The position numbers were made by a program, and so were the translations under genes. The notes beneath the pieces are model-generated. The model searched no databases and was not told where the DNA came from. It was given only the letters and a program-made list of their open reading frames with translations. 6,502 nucleotides of DNA. It comes from an uncultured Verrucomicrobiales bacterium. Lineage in GTDB: Bacteria; Verrucomicrobiota; Verrucomicrobiae; Limisphaerales; CANJSG01. The stretch is taken from NCBI GenBank assembly GCA_946480965.1, contig CAMLMI010000274.1, positions 1-6,502 of the forward strand. The letters run 5' to 3'. Shown piece after piece: positions 1 through 6,502 of the stretch; within the stretch, counting starts at the first letter, position 1; every line of letters starts with the position of its first letter.

Positions 1-2323
1 CGATGCCGACCCGAGCCCGACGCTGGAGTTCACGCCGCCGCCCGGCAGCGTCTTCACGCCCGGTGAAACGACCGTGACGCTCAAGGCCACCGACGCCTGC
101 GGTCGCGTCGCGAGCTGCACCTTCAAGGTGGAGGTGCGCCTGCCGGAATTGCAGGTGCGGCGCATGCAGGTGCCGGGGGACGCGGGTGGCCCCGCCAAAC
201 CGGGCCTCAGCCTGACGCCGGTGGGCTTGGACGGATTCGACGTCGCGGAGAACCTCAACGACGGCTGGGAACCCGCCACGAATGGCGGCCCGTTCCAAAT
301 GGCCTTCGACCTCAAGGCCGCCCAGTTCTTCCGTCCGCCCACGCTTGGTGGCGTGTATCGCGGGCCGCAGAGCGAGATTGCCTACGTGCAGGTCGGGCTG
401 CTGCGCGCCTACGAGACGCCGGGCGTGAACTTGCTGCGGACCACGCCGGATGATTCGACCGAAGGCGGCGTCACCCTCCTCTCGGGCACGGCTGGCGGCG
501 GTGGCGGAGTGAACGTCTGGTCCGGGCCGCAGAACCTGCCGTTCAAGTTCTACTTCTTCGGCCGGCCCTACACGCAGTTCCGCGTGAGCAAGAACGGGCT
601 GCTGACCTTTTCCACCAACATCGTGACCGGCCAGGAAGGGTTGAACTACTTCAACTTCACCCTCGCCCAGACCACGAACGTGATGGTCAACACCCTGCCG
701 CTCTGGAACCAGGGCTTCCCCGTGGACAACACGATCTTCTGCATGGCCGGACGGTTCACGAACCAGACCTCCGCCGACAACGTGACCGGCTTCCTCTACG
801 GCGACGCGCCCAAGCGCCAAGTCTGGGTGCTCTTCCGCCATCCCAAGGACGGCTACGGCCAGACGCGCACGGCCGTGGTGTTGGAAGAAGGTTCCAACCG
901 GATTTACCTGATGGACATGGACAGCGACGTCCCGGCCACCAGCGCGAGCCGGTTGCTCGCGGGAATCCAAGGCGCGCAGAACTCCACGCGCGAAGTCCGG
1001 CAAGTGCCGGTCGGACCGTTCCTCAGCCTGGCCGCCACCAACTGGTCGCGTGTCGACAACGGCTGCTACCTCTTCAAGCCCTACGAAGTGGGTTTCCAGG
1101 TCAATGGCCTCGCATCACCCGAGATCACGTCCGCGACCAATCTGAACGCGCTGGTCGCCGAACAAATGCGCCGGTTCAACATCCCGGGCTGCACCGTCGC
1201 CATCAGCCGCAACGGCCGCCTCATTTTCAATCGCGCCTACGGCTACGCCAACGTGGAGAAGAACGAGACGATGAAGCCGTCGCACCGCGCCTGCATCGGC
1301 AGCGTCTCCAAGGTGTTCGCCGCCATCGGCGTCGAGAAGCTCATCCAGTCCGGCCAGCTCAACGGACTGACCGATTGGGCCTACGCGCCGAACCGGCTGG
1401 GCGGGTCGTGGTTCTGGAACGGCGTCAACCAGGGCATCACCAACAACGTCTATACGAACTTCGGCAACTTCGTCGCGCTCCAGACCCTAACCAACGTCAC
1501 CCTCCGCCATCTGCTTAGCCACACCGCGGCGCTGAACACCCCGAACGACGACGTCGGCGCGGCCGGAGCCTACGCCTCCGGCATCTATACCAACCTCACC
1601 GCGCGCGACCACGTCCGCTGGTTCGCCGCGACCCAGCCGCACCTCACCAACAACGTCGCCCGCCGTCGGACCTACTCCAACCCGAGCTTCAAGCAGATCG
1701 GCGTGCTCATCGAGGAAGTCGCGGGCCAGCCCTTCGAGCAATGGATGATGGCGAACATCGCCGTGCCCGGCGGCGCGCCCTTCATGCGCCTCATGCGCAC
1801 CTACGAGCACGAGGAAACCTGGCGCGATGCCCGCCGCTACCACCATTACTCGACCAACAGCCCCTGGACCACGAGCCGCATTACCGGCGAATGGGGCCCG
1901 CGTCCCTACGACGACGCCAAATATGACAACGCCGCCGATGGCGCGGCCGGTTCCTGGACCGCGACCGCCGCCGACCTTGTCCGGCTCCTGGCCGCGCTCG
2001 ACGGCTTGCCGAACAAACCCGACCTTCTCGCCACCAACCGCATCGCGGAACTGGAGTCGGTCGCCTTCCCTGGACTCCACGCCACCCAGGGCATCGGCTG
2101 GGACAGCGCCTCCGCAACCCGGGTGGAGAAGAACGGCAACATCGGCTACGGCTGTTCGCACCTCATGCGCGCCACCACGCCCGACCGACTGACCGTGGCC
2201 GTGGTGGCCAACAGCGGCGCCGGCGTCACCGGCCTGGCCCAGGCCATCTTCTCGGCCGTCCAGCCCCTGCCCGACGTGAGCCCTCTCTACGACCTGTTCC
2301 CGGCGCAGTTGATGGTGCCTTGA
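1..2323 (+). CDS. Multidomain exported protein, 5'-partial: HYR repeat tail, beta-sandwich module, serine beta-lactamase-fold hydrolase
   Basis: The reading frame is open from the left edge (first full codon at base 2) to TGA at 2321-2323, giving 773 visible residues; the true start is upstream. A GTG at base 74 lies inside a domain and is not a credible start. Residues about 1-45 match the end of a HYR (hyalin repeat) domain, with the usual Cys pair in DACGRVASC. Residues about 160-360 contain the pattern LPFKFYFFGRPYTQFRVSKN and later LLAGIQG, typical of a beta-sandwich module of bacterial surface proteins. Residues about 375-760 form a class C beta-lactamase/penicillin-binding-like domain. 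SVSK (bases 1301-1312, nucleophile S434, K437), YSN (from base 1673, Y558, N560) and TLRHLLSHTAAL are all visible. The usual third motif (K/H-T/S-G or HxG) appears as KNG at bases 2129-2137. The fold suggests an esterase, peptidase or amidase; the substrate cannot be told. Secretion is inferred from the HYR module because the N-terminus is missing. No C-terminal anchor or sorting signal is seen. Confidence 0.85.
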   Translation, partial: DADPSPTLEFTPPPGSVFTPGETTVTLKATDACGRVASCTFKVEVRLPELQVRRMQVPGDAGGPAKPGLSLTPVGLDGFDVAENLNDGWEPATNGGPFQMAFDLKAAQFFRPPTLGGVYRGPQSEIAYVQVGLLRAYETPGVNLLRTTPDDSTEGGVTLLSGTAGGGGGVNVWSGPQNLPFKFYFFGRPYTQFRVSKNGLLTFSTNIVTGQEGLNYFNFTLAQTTNVMVNTLPLWNQGFPVDNTIFCMAGRFTNQTSADNVTGFLYGDAPKRQVWVLFRHPKDGYGQTRTAVVLEEGSNRIYLMDMDSDVPATSASRLLAGIQGAQNSTREVRQVPVGPFLSLAATNWSRVDNGCYLFKPYEVGFQVNGLASPEITSATNLNALVAEQMRRFNIPGCTVAISRNGRLIFNRAYGYANVEKNETMKPSHRACIGSVSKVFAAIGVEKLIQSGQLNGLTDWAYAPNRLGGSWFWNGVNQGITNNVYTNFGNFVALQTLTNVTLRHLLSHTAALNTPNDDVGAAGAYASGIYTNLTARDHVRWFAATQPHLTNNVARRRTYSNPSFKQIGVLIEEVAGQPFEQWMMANIAVPGGAPFMRLMRTYEHEETWRDARRYHHYSTNSPWTTSRITGEWGPRPYDDAKYDNAADGAAGSWTATAADLVRLLAALDGLPNKPDLLATNRIAELESVAFPGLHATQGIGWDSASATRVEKNGNIGYGCSHLMRATTPDRLTVAVVANSGAGVTGLAQAIFSAVQPLPDVSPLYDLFPAQLMVP

Positions 2324-2349
2324 GTGCCGCCCCATGCGAAACGGCCCAA

Positions 2350-2375
2350 GCCGCGCGGAAACTTGCCCGCGTGGC
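2350..2375 (+). terminator. GC-rich hairpin after the hydrolase gene, possible weak terminator
   Basis: GCCGCGCGG (2350-2358) pairs with CCGCGTGGC (2367-2375) over 9 positions, one of them a G-T wobble, around an 8-base loop. It lies 27 bases after the hydrolase stop codon. No T-run follows directly (the next T-rich bases are at 2393-2398), so it is not a convincing intrinsic terminator. It may instead stabilise the mRNA 3' end or have arisen by chance in GC-rich DNA. Confidence 0.3.
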
Positions 2376-2396
2376 CGGGAACGGCGGAGGACTTTG

Positions 2397-2428
2397 TTGA
2401 CGCACCCCCCACGAATCCGGCATTCAAT
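2397..2428 (+). promoter_or_regulatory. Weak candidate promoter for the MFS gene
   Basis: TTGACG at 2397-2402 is a good -35-like hexamer. The only -10-like sequences are poor: CATTCA at 2421-2426 (18-base spacer) or TTCAAT at 2423-2428 (20-base spacer). The location, 35-65 bases before the MFS start and after the hairpin, is sensible, but the -10 match is weak. A housekeeping promoter is therefore only a possibility. Confidence 0.2.
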
Positions 2429-2443
2429 CGGGCCGTCTCCAAT

Positions 2444-2462
2444 CCAACCACCCTGACCATCT
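2444..2462 (+). promoter_or_regulatory. C/A-rich leader without Shine-Dalgarno, before the MFS start
   Basis: The bases before ATG 2463 contain CCAACCAC (2444-2451) and GACCAT (2455-2460), with no GGAGG-like purine run at the usual distance. An in-frame TGA at 2454-2456 rules out an upstream start, and the ATG precedes the first membrane helix by a sensible distance, so it is a firm choice. Initiation probably does not depend on Shine-Dalgarno pairing. The secreted-protein gene at 4566 has a similar leader. Confidence 0.45.
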
Positions 2463-4031
2463 ATGAGTAACGGAACAGATTCGGGCATCGCCCCGAACGC
2501 AAAACGGCTCCTGTGGGCCGGCTTCCTGGCCATCTTGGCCGCCGGCATCGGCTTCGGCATCCGCGGCGGCATCCTCGCCAACTGGGCGGCCGACTTCGGC
2601 TTCACCGGCGCGCAGCTCGGCGCGATCGGCGGCGCCGGATTCACCGGCTTCTGCTTCGGCATCATCATCGGCGGCGTGATCGTGGACAAGATCGGCTACG
2701 GCAAGCTGGTCTTCGCCGCCTTCCTGTTCCATGTGGTCTCGGCGTTCGTGACGTTCGCCGCCAGCTCCGGCCAGGAACAGTCCGTGGCCTACAATTTCCT
2801 CTACTGGGGCACGTTCATCTTCGCCCTGGCCAACGGCACGCTGGAAGCCGTGGCCAATCCGCTGGTCTCGACCCTCTTCCCCAAGAACCGCACGCACTAC
2901 CTGAACATCCTGCACGCGAGCTGGCCCGCCGGTCTCGTCATCGGCGGTCTGGTCGGCTGGATTCTCGGCGACAAGATGGGCGTGAGCTGGAAGGTGCAGC
3001 TCGGCCTCTTCCTCGTGCCCACGGTGCTCTACGGCATCTGGTTCATGGGCCAGAGCTTTCCGAAGTCCGAGGCCTCGGCCAAGGGACTCAGCGTGGCGGA
3101 CATGCTCAAGGAAGTCGGCATCCTCGGCTCCGCCGTCGCCTGCTATCTCCTGGCCCTGTTCTTCATGGACGCCTTGAAGATGCCCGCAGCGGCCTCCTAC
3201 GGCATCGGTGCCGCCATCCTTGTCGTGGTCGCCATCATGACCAAGTTCTCCATCGGTTCCGTGCTGCTCTTCGTCCTCTTCATCACCCACGCGCTCGTCG
3301 GCGCGGTGGAGCTGGGCACGGACGGTTGGATCCAGAACATCACCGGCAACATCCTCACCCCGACCGAGGGCAAGATCCTCTTCGTCTTCACCTCGATGCT
3401 GATGTTCGTCCTGCGCTTCTGCGCCCACTGGATCGAGAACAACCTCAAGATCTCGCCCGTCGGCCTGCTGGTGATCTGCGCCGGGTTCGGCGTCGTCGGC
3501 CTGCTCATGGTCAGCGGCATCACCACCTTCGCCGGCGCGATGCTCGCGCTGGGCATCTACGCGCTGGGCAAGACGTTCTTCTGGCCCACCATGCTGGCCG
3601 TGGTCGGCGACCGGTTCCCCCGCACCGGCGCGATCGCCATGTCCATCATGGGCGGCATCGGCATGATGTCGGCCGGCCTCCTCGGCGGCCCCGGTCTCGG
3701 CTACGCCAAGGACCGCTACACGGCCGAGCACCTCACCGCCACGGCTCCGGCGGTCTATGAGCAATACAAGGCGACCACTTCGAGCAAGTTCCTCTTCTTC
3801 AACGAAGTGACCGGGCTCGACGGCACCAAGCTGTCCGAGGCGCAAAAGGCCGAGGTGAAGACCCCGGAGCAGAAGGCCGTGGTCGAGGCCAGCATCATCG
3901 GCGACCGCAAGACCCTCAAGGCCGACGCCTTCATCCCGGCCACCATGGCGGCCATCTACCTCCTGCTCCTGATCTACTTCAAGAGCATCGGCGGCTATAA
4001 GCCCGTGGCCATCGCCGACGAGAAGCGATAG
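2463..4031 (+). CDS. MFS permease, fucose:H+ symporter-like (FHS) type, 14-helix form
   Basis: This complete 522-residue inner-membrane transporter probably carries a sugar or similar small organic solute by proton or sodium coupling; the substrate is unknown. The loop 2-3 MFS signature is clear at residues 70-80 ([12 protein letters not shown] region). Helix 4 carries [10 protein letters not shown] at 124-133, the FucP-like E-x-x-x-N-P motif, so E128 may match the coupling glutamate of FucP. Predicted helices lie at about 15-36, 48-74, 80-100, 111-138, 149-168, 178-195, 218-236, 243-260, 264-282, 303-322, 331-350, 354-380, 387-412 and 489-507. The pair at 218-260 is extra compared with a 12-helix MFS protein. 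About 75 hydrophilic residues (413-488) sit before the last helix, where classical FHS proteins have a short loop, which explains the length. The start is fixed by an in-frame stop just upstream. It lies 139 bases after the hydrolase gene and is probably a separate transcription unit, ending at the shared terminator 33 bases downstream. Confidence 0.88.
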   Translation: MSNGTDSGIAPNAKRLLWAGFLAILAAGIGFGIRGGILANWAADFGFTGAQLGAIGGAGFTGFCFGIIIGGVIVDKIGYGKLVFAAFLFHVVSAFVTFAASSGQEQSVAYNFLYWGTFIFALANGTLEAVANPLVSTLFPKNRTHYLNILHASWPAGLVIGGLVGWILGDKMGVSWKVQLGLFLVPTVLYGIWFMGQSFPKSEASAKGLSVADMLKEVGILGSAVACYLLALFFMDALKMPAAASYGIGAAILVVVAIMTKFSIGSVLLFVLFITHALVGAVELGTDGWIQNITGNILTPTEGKILFVFTSMLMFVLRFCAHWIENNLKISPVGLLVICAGFGVVGLLMVSGITTFAGAMLALGIYALGKTFFWPTMLAVVGDRFPRTGAIAMSIMGGIGMMSAGLLGGPGLGYAKDRYTAEHLTATAPAVYEQYKATTSSKFLFFNEVTGLDGTKLSEAQKAEVKTPEQKAVVEASIIGDRKTLKADAFIPATMAAIYLLLLIYFKSIGGYKPVAIADEKR

Positions 4032-4063
4032 ACGCTCCGGCACGGTTCCGGATCGAACAAAAC

Positions 4064-4093
4064 AAAGGCGGCTCCGGTTGGAGCCGCCTTTTT
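4064..4093. terminator. Strong bidirectional intrinsic terminator between convergent genes
   Basis: GGCGGCTCC (4067-4075) and GGAGCCGCC (4080-4088) form a perfect 9-bp stem around the tetraloop GGTT. The stem extends by three A-T pairs (4064-4066 with 4089-4091). On the plus strand a run of five T (4089-4093) follows, ending the MFS transcript. Read from the minus strand, the same stem is followed by a T-rich tract (complement of AACAAAACAAA, 4056-4066), so it can also end the leftward transcript from 4126. It is the only clear terminator in the window. Confidence 0.93.
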
Positions 4094-4125
4094 CGCTTCC
4101 AGAAAGCGGCGGGATGCCGCCATCG

Positions 4126-4566
4126 CTATTCCGTCGCGCACTTGCAGAGCCATTCCTGGCTCTTGCAGGCGGAGCAGACGGAGGCGTCGTATTCGAAGCG
4201 GGCGGTGATCGCCTTCGCGGACGGCTCGTCCTTGAACTGGAGCACCAGCAGGTAGTGGTCGCCTTTCAACGCGGGAAAGACGAAGCGTCCGTCCTTTTTC
4301 TCCACCGCCGGTTTCTGCGGGTTGCTGCGGTCGCCGCCGGTGACGGCCAGGGTCTGGTCCTTCAGCTCGACGGGCTTCATGTCCTTGTCGAGCAGGGCGA
4401 CGTGGAATTTCCCGTCCTTGAGCGTGACTTCGCCGTGGAGGGTTTCGTTGGTGCTGAACTCGACGATGCGGCCGCCATTGGGGCCGATTTCGGCGTCGCC
4501 ATGGGCGAACACGGAAGCGGCGCCGAGCAGCAGCGCGGCGGCGAGGGTGACGAGTTTGGTTTTCAT
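4126..4566 (-). CDS. Secreted protein with four-cysteine C-terminal tail, putative metal-efflux accessory
   Basis: This complete 146-residue protein starts at ATG 4566 and ends with TAG at 4128-4126. Residues 1-21 are a classic Sec signal peptide (K2, K4, hydrophobic 5-20, cleavage expected after S-V-F-A, before HGDAE), so it should act in the periplasm. The mature part opens with GPNGGRIVEF, a pattern I associate with periplasmic domains and adaptors near metal-efflux pumps. It continues as a predicted beta-rich domain (about 30-127). The only cysteines are C131, C134, C141 and C143 in the last 16 residues, a CxxC...CxC arrangement suited to metal binding or disulphides. The frame stays open upstream to 4821, but that part overlaps the RND gene and lacks signal-peptide character, so ATG 4566 is preferred. 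The gene lies 76 bases downstream of the RND pump, probably in one operon. A metal-binding or metal-delivery role is inferred from this context and the cysteines. I do not recognise a named family. Confidence 0.8.
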   Translation of the reverse strand: MKTKLVTLAAALLLGAASVFAHGDAEIGPNGGRIVEFSTNETLHGEVTLKDGKFHVALLDKDMKPVELKDQTLAVTGGDRSNPQKPAVEKKDGRFVFPALKGDHYLLVLQFKDEPSAKAITARFEYDASVCSACKSQEWLCKCATE

Positions 4567-4642
4567 GGTCGTGGTTGGTGGCGCCGGCTCGGGCGCAGTG
4601 GGTGGATCGGTTGTGTGAATTGGGATGGAACGCGGGAGCGGT
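4567..4642 (-). other. Spacer between RND and secreted-protein genes, with C/A-rich leader
   Basis: These 76 bases hold no ORF and no clear hairpin or T-run, so read-through from the RND gene is likely. The minus strand just before ATG 4566 reads CCAACCAC (4578-4571) then GACC (4570-4567), with no Shine-Dalgarno sequence. No convincing promoter is seen. Confidence 0.5.
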
Positions 4643-6502
4643 TCATTCGACGGAGTTTTCGCCAGGCGCGGTTTGAAGGGCCCGTTGAGCGGCCTTACGT
4701 CCGAAAAGGCAGAACACCGCCGGGGTGACGGCGAAATCGAGCAGCGTGGAGCTGACCAGCCCGCCGACGATGCAGACGGCCACGGGATGGAGGATCTCCT
4801 TGCCCGGCTGGTCGGCCGCAAGGACGAGCGGGATGAGCGCGATGCCCGCCGCCAGCGCCGTCATCAGCACCGGCACGAGGCGCTCCTTCGTGCCCCGGAC
4901 GATCATCGCCCGGGTGAAGCCTTCGCCCTCGTGCCGCATCAGGTGGAGGTAGTGCGAGAGCATCATGATGCCGTTGCGCGCGGCGATGCCCCCGACGGCG
5001 ATGAAGCCGACCAGCGTGGCGATGGAGATGTTGTCCACCAGCAGCCACGTCAGCGTGAGGCTGCCCATCAGCGCCAGCGGCAGGTTGACCAGCACCTGCG
5101 CGGCCAGCATCAGGCTGCGGAAATAGCCCCAGAGCAGCAGCGTGATCGCGCCCAGGACGACGGCGAAGCCCAGCGCGATGCGTCGGCTGGCGTCGGCGCG
5201 AGCCTGGAATTCGCCCTCATAGCCGATGAAGTAGCCTTCCGGCAGCTTCACCGTCTCCGCCACCTTGGCCTGGAGCACGGGCACCAGCGACGAGACGTCG
5301 CGCACCGTCGGCTTGATCGCCAGCGCGAAGCGGCGCTGGCTGTTCTCGCGGAAGATCACGTTCGGTCCCTTGGCTTCACGGACGTCGGCGACCATCGACA
5401 ACGGCACCCGTTGGGAAACCGTTTCGCCGTCGTGGACCTCGATGGGCAACTGCGCGATGCGCTCGGGCGATTCGCGCCACTCCTGCGGCAGCCGGATGAC
5501 GAGATCGACGGTGCGCTGGCCTTCGCGCAGTTCCGCCACGGTCTTGCCGCCGACGAGAGTGGAGAGCGTTTCGTTGATCTGGCCCGGCGTGACGCCGTAG
5601 GCGGCGGCGCGGTCGCGGTCGGCCTCGATGCGGAGCTGGGGAATGGTCGATTGTTGGTCGAGCTTGCAGTCCTCGAAGCCGGGAATGGTCTTGGCCACCG
5701 CCTGGATCTGCGTGCCGATCTCGCGGAGCCTGTCGAGGTCCGGCCCGAAGACCTTCACCGCCACCGGCGCGGACACGCCGCTGAGCATGTGGCCGATGCG
5801 GTCGGCCAAAGGCCCGGTCACGACGCTGAAGGTGCCGGGAACGCTGCGGATCTTCTGGCGAATGGCTTCCAGGATCTCCGCGCGCGAACGGTCCTGGGTT
5901 CCGCCCTCCGGTTCGCGGAAATCGACGTCGAACTCCGCCGTCGAAACCGGCACCACGTGATCGCCGCGTTCCGCGCGGCCGATGCGGCGCCCGACTTGGC
6001 GGATCTCGGGGATGGACAGCAGCTCGCGTTCGATGACGTCGGCGATCTTGTTCATCTCCTCGAGCGAGGTGCCCGGAGCGGCCGTGGTGGAGATGAGCGC
6101 GGTCTCTTCGCGGAAGGCGGGGAGGAAGTCCTTCCCCATTCTTGGATACAGCATGAAGGCCGCGACCATCGCCAGCAGCACCAGTCCCAGCAGCAGATGC
6201 GGCTGGCCGAGCGCGAAGCGCAGAAGCGTGTGTTCGAGCAGCCATTTTAGGCCGCGCACGAGACGGCCGTCCTGGGGCTCACGGCCTTGCTTGGGCCTCA
6301 AGATGAGCGAGCACAGCACCGGGATCACCGTGAGCGACACGATGAACGACGCGACCATGCTGAGGATCGTGGCGACGGCGATGGGCGAGAAGAGGCGGCC
6401 CTCCACTCCGCTCAGCCCCAGCAACGGCACAAAGACGAGGATGATCAGGAGCGTGGCGTAGAGAATGGAGTTCCGCACCTCGCCGGAAGCACGGGCGATG
6501 AC
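4643..6502 (-). CDS. Heavy-metal-efflux RND pump (CusA/CzcA family), 5'-partial
   Basis: The frame is open from the right edge to TGA (4645-4643), giving 619 visible residues, about the C-terminal 60% of a family whose members run near 1,040-1,070. The start lies beyond the edge; the GTG at 6478 is internal (VIARASGE precedes it in frame). The pump is an inner-membrane proton antiporter that, with an adaptor and an outer-membrane channel, exports metal ions. Counted from the edge, helices lie at about 12-30 (TM5), 39-68 (TM6), 103-120 (TM7), 441-460 (TM8), 464-488 (TM9), 493-516 (TM10), 544-563 (TM11) and 573-600 (TM12). The periplasmic porter/docking region spans about 125-440. Family marks are SGVEGRLFSPIA, DFLP (125-128), GGIAARNGIMMLSHY (504-518), ERLVPVLMTALAAGIALIPL and PGKEILHPVAV. 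The helix-4 proton-relay acids lie off the edge. The motif AARNG and the lack of obvious methionines at two of the three copper-site positions I recall from E. coli CusA argue against a Cu(I)/Ag(I) pump. The metal is unknown. Confidence 0.9.
   Translation of the reverse strand, partial: VIARASGEVRNSILYATLLIILVFVPLLGLSGVEGRLFSPIAVATILSMVASFIVSLTVIPVLCSLILRPKQGREPQDGRLVRGLKWLLEHTLLRFALGQPHLLLGLVLLAMVAAFMLYPRMGKDFLPAFREETALISTTAAPGTSLEEMNKIADVIERELLSIPEIRQVGRRIGRAERGDHVVPVSTAEFDVDFREPEGGTQDRSRAEILEAIRQKIRSVPGTFSVVTGPLADRIGHMLSGVSAPVAVKVFGPDLDRLREIGTQIQAVAKTIPGFEDCKLDQQSTIPQLRIEADRDRAAAYGVTPGQINETLSTLVGGKTVAELREGQRTVDLVIRLPQEWRESPERIAQLPIEVHDGETVSQRVPLSMVADVREAKGPNVIFRENSQRRFALAIKPTVRDVSSLVPVLQAKVAETVKLPEGYFIGYEGEFQARADASRRIALGFAVVLGAITLLLWGYFRSLMLAAQVLVNLPLALMGSLTLTWLLVDNISIATLVGFIAVGGIAARNGIMMLSHYLHLMRHEGEGFTRAMIVRGTKERLVPVLMTALAAGIALIPLVLAADQPGKEILHPVAVCIVGGLVSSTLLDFAVTPAVFCLFGRKAAQRALQTAPGENSVE

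Noticed and set aside
74..76. GTG at 74 as the start of the hydrolase gene
   Set aside because: The frame is open to the left edge and encodes the earlier part of the same HYR domain, so this codon is an internal valine.
1487..2689. 400-codon minus-strand ORF spanning the hydrolase/MFS junction
   Set aside because: It runs antisense through two supported genes, is Gly/Arg/Val-rich and has no domain or plausible start context.
2424..4043. 539-codon minus-strand ORF opposite the MFS gene
   Set aside because: It is extremely rich in His, Asp, Glu, Gly and Arg with no recognisable domain. It mirrors the high-GC codon pattern of the real MFS gene and is a shadow frame.
4078..4728. 216-codon plus-strand ORF opposite the secreted-protein gene
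   Set aside because: It begins inside the terminator hairpin and is antisense to a gene with a signal peptide and conserved features; it has none of its own.
4567..4821. N-terminal extension of the secreted protein from an ATG at 4821
   Set aside because: The extension overlaps the RND gene in another frame, is Arg/Ser/Pro-rich without family features, and would bury a clear signal peptide that begins at 4566.
4625..6250. 541-codon plus-strand ORF opposite the RND gene
   Set aside because: It has the same low-complexity His/Arg/Asp/Ala composition as other antisense frames in GC-rich genes, while the opposite strand encodes a clear RND pump.
6476..6478. GTG at 6478 (minus) as the start of the RND gene
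   Set aside because: The frame continues to the edge with conserved family sequence (VIARASGE before VRNSILYATL); the protein is truncated by the window.
4643..6502. Naming the RND gene cusA or czcA
   Set aside because: Only the C-terminal part is visible and the metal-site residues do not match either prototype well enough, so no gene symbol is given.

Overview
The window is GC-rich bacterial DNA (roughly two thirds G+C by eye). It holds four protein-coding genes, two of them cut by the window edges, arranged as two rightward genes converging on two leftward genes. A Verrucomicrobiota-like (less likely Planctomycetota-like) source is my best guess. The reasons are a HYR-type adhesion module joined to a serine beta-lactamase-fold domain, an unusually long FucP-like transporter, and starts with C/A-rich leaders and no Shine-Dalgarno sequence. 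No marker gene proves this taxonomy.

Region by region: (1) Bases 1-2323 (+) hold the C-terminal 773 residues of a large, probably exported protein: the tail of a HYR repeat, a beta-sandwich module, and a beta-lactamase/penicillin-binding-like serine hydrolase domain with SxxK and YxN motifs. (2) Bases 2324-2462 are a short spacer with a GC hairpin, a weak possible promoter and a C/A-rich leader. (3) Bases 2463-4031 (+) encode a complete 522-residue MFS permease of the fucose:H+ symporter-like type, with about 14 predicted helices and a soluble insert before the last one. (4) A strong bidirectional intrinsic terminator at 4064-4093 separates the convergent pairs. (5) Bases 4126-4566 (-) encode a complete 146-residue secreted protein with a four-cysteine C-terminal tail. 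(6) Bases 4643-6502 (-) hold the C-terminal 619 residues of a heavy-metal-efflux RND pump (CusA/CzcA family), running off the right edge.

On the minus strand the RND pump is transcribed first and the cysteine-tail protein follows after a 76-base spacer, before the shared terminator. They look like the distal end of a metal-efflux operon whose adaptor and outer-membrane genes, if present, lie beyond the right edge. The hydrolase and the MFS permease have no evident functional link to that operon or clearly to each other. I see no tRNA, rRNA, mobile element, CRISPR array or sizeable repeat, and no gene-free stretch over 300 bases. The nearest thing to an undescribed system is the RND pump paired with the cysteine-tail secreted protein. 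Most of the window is otherwise ordinary.
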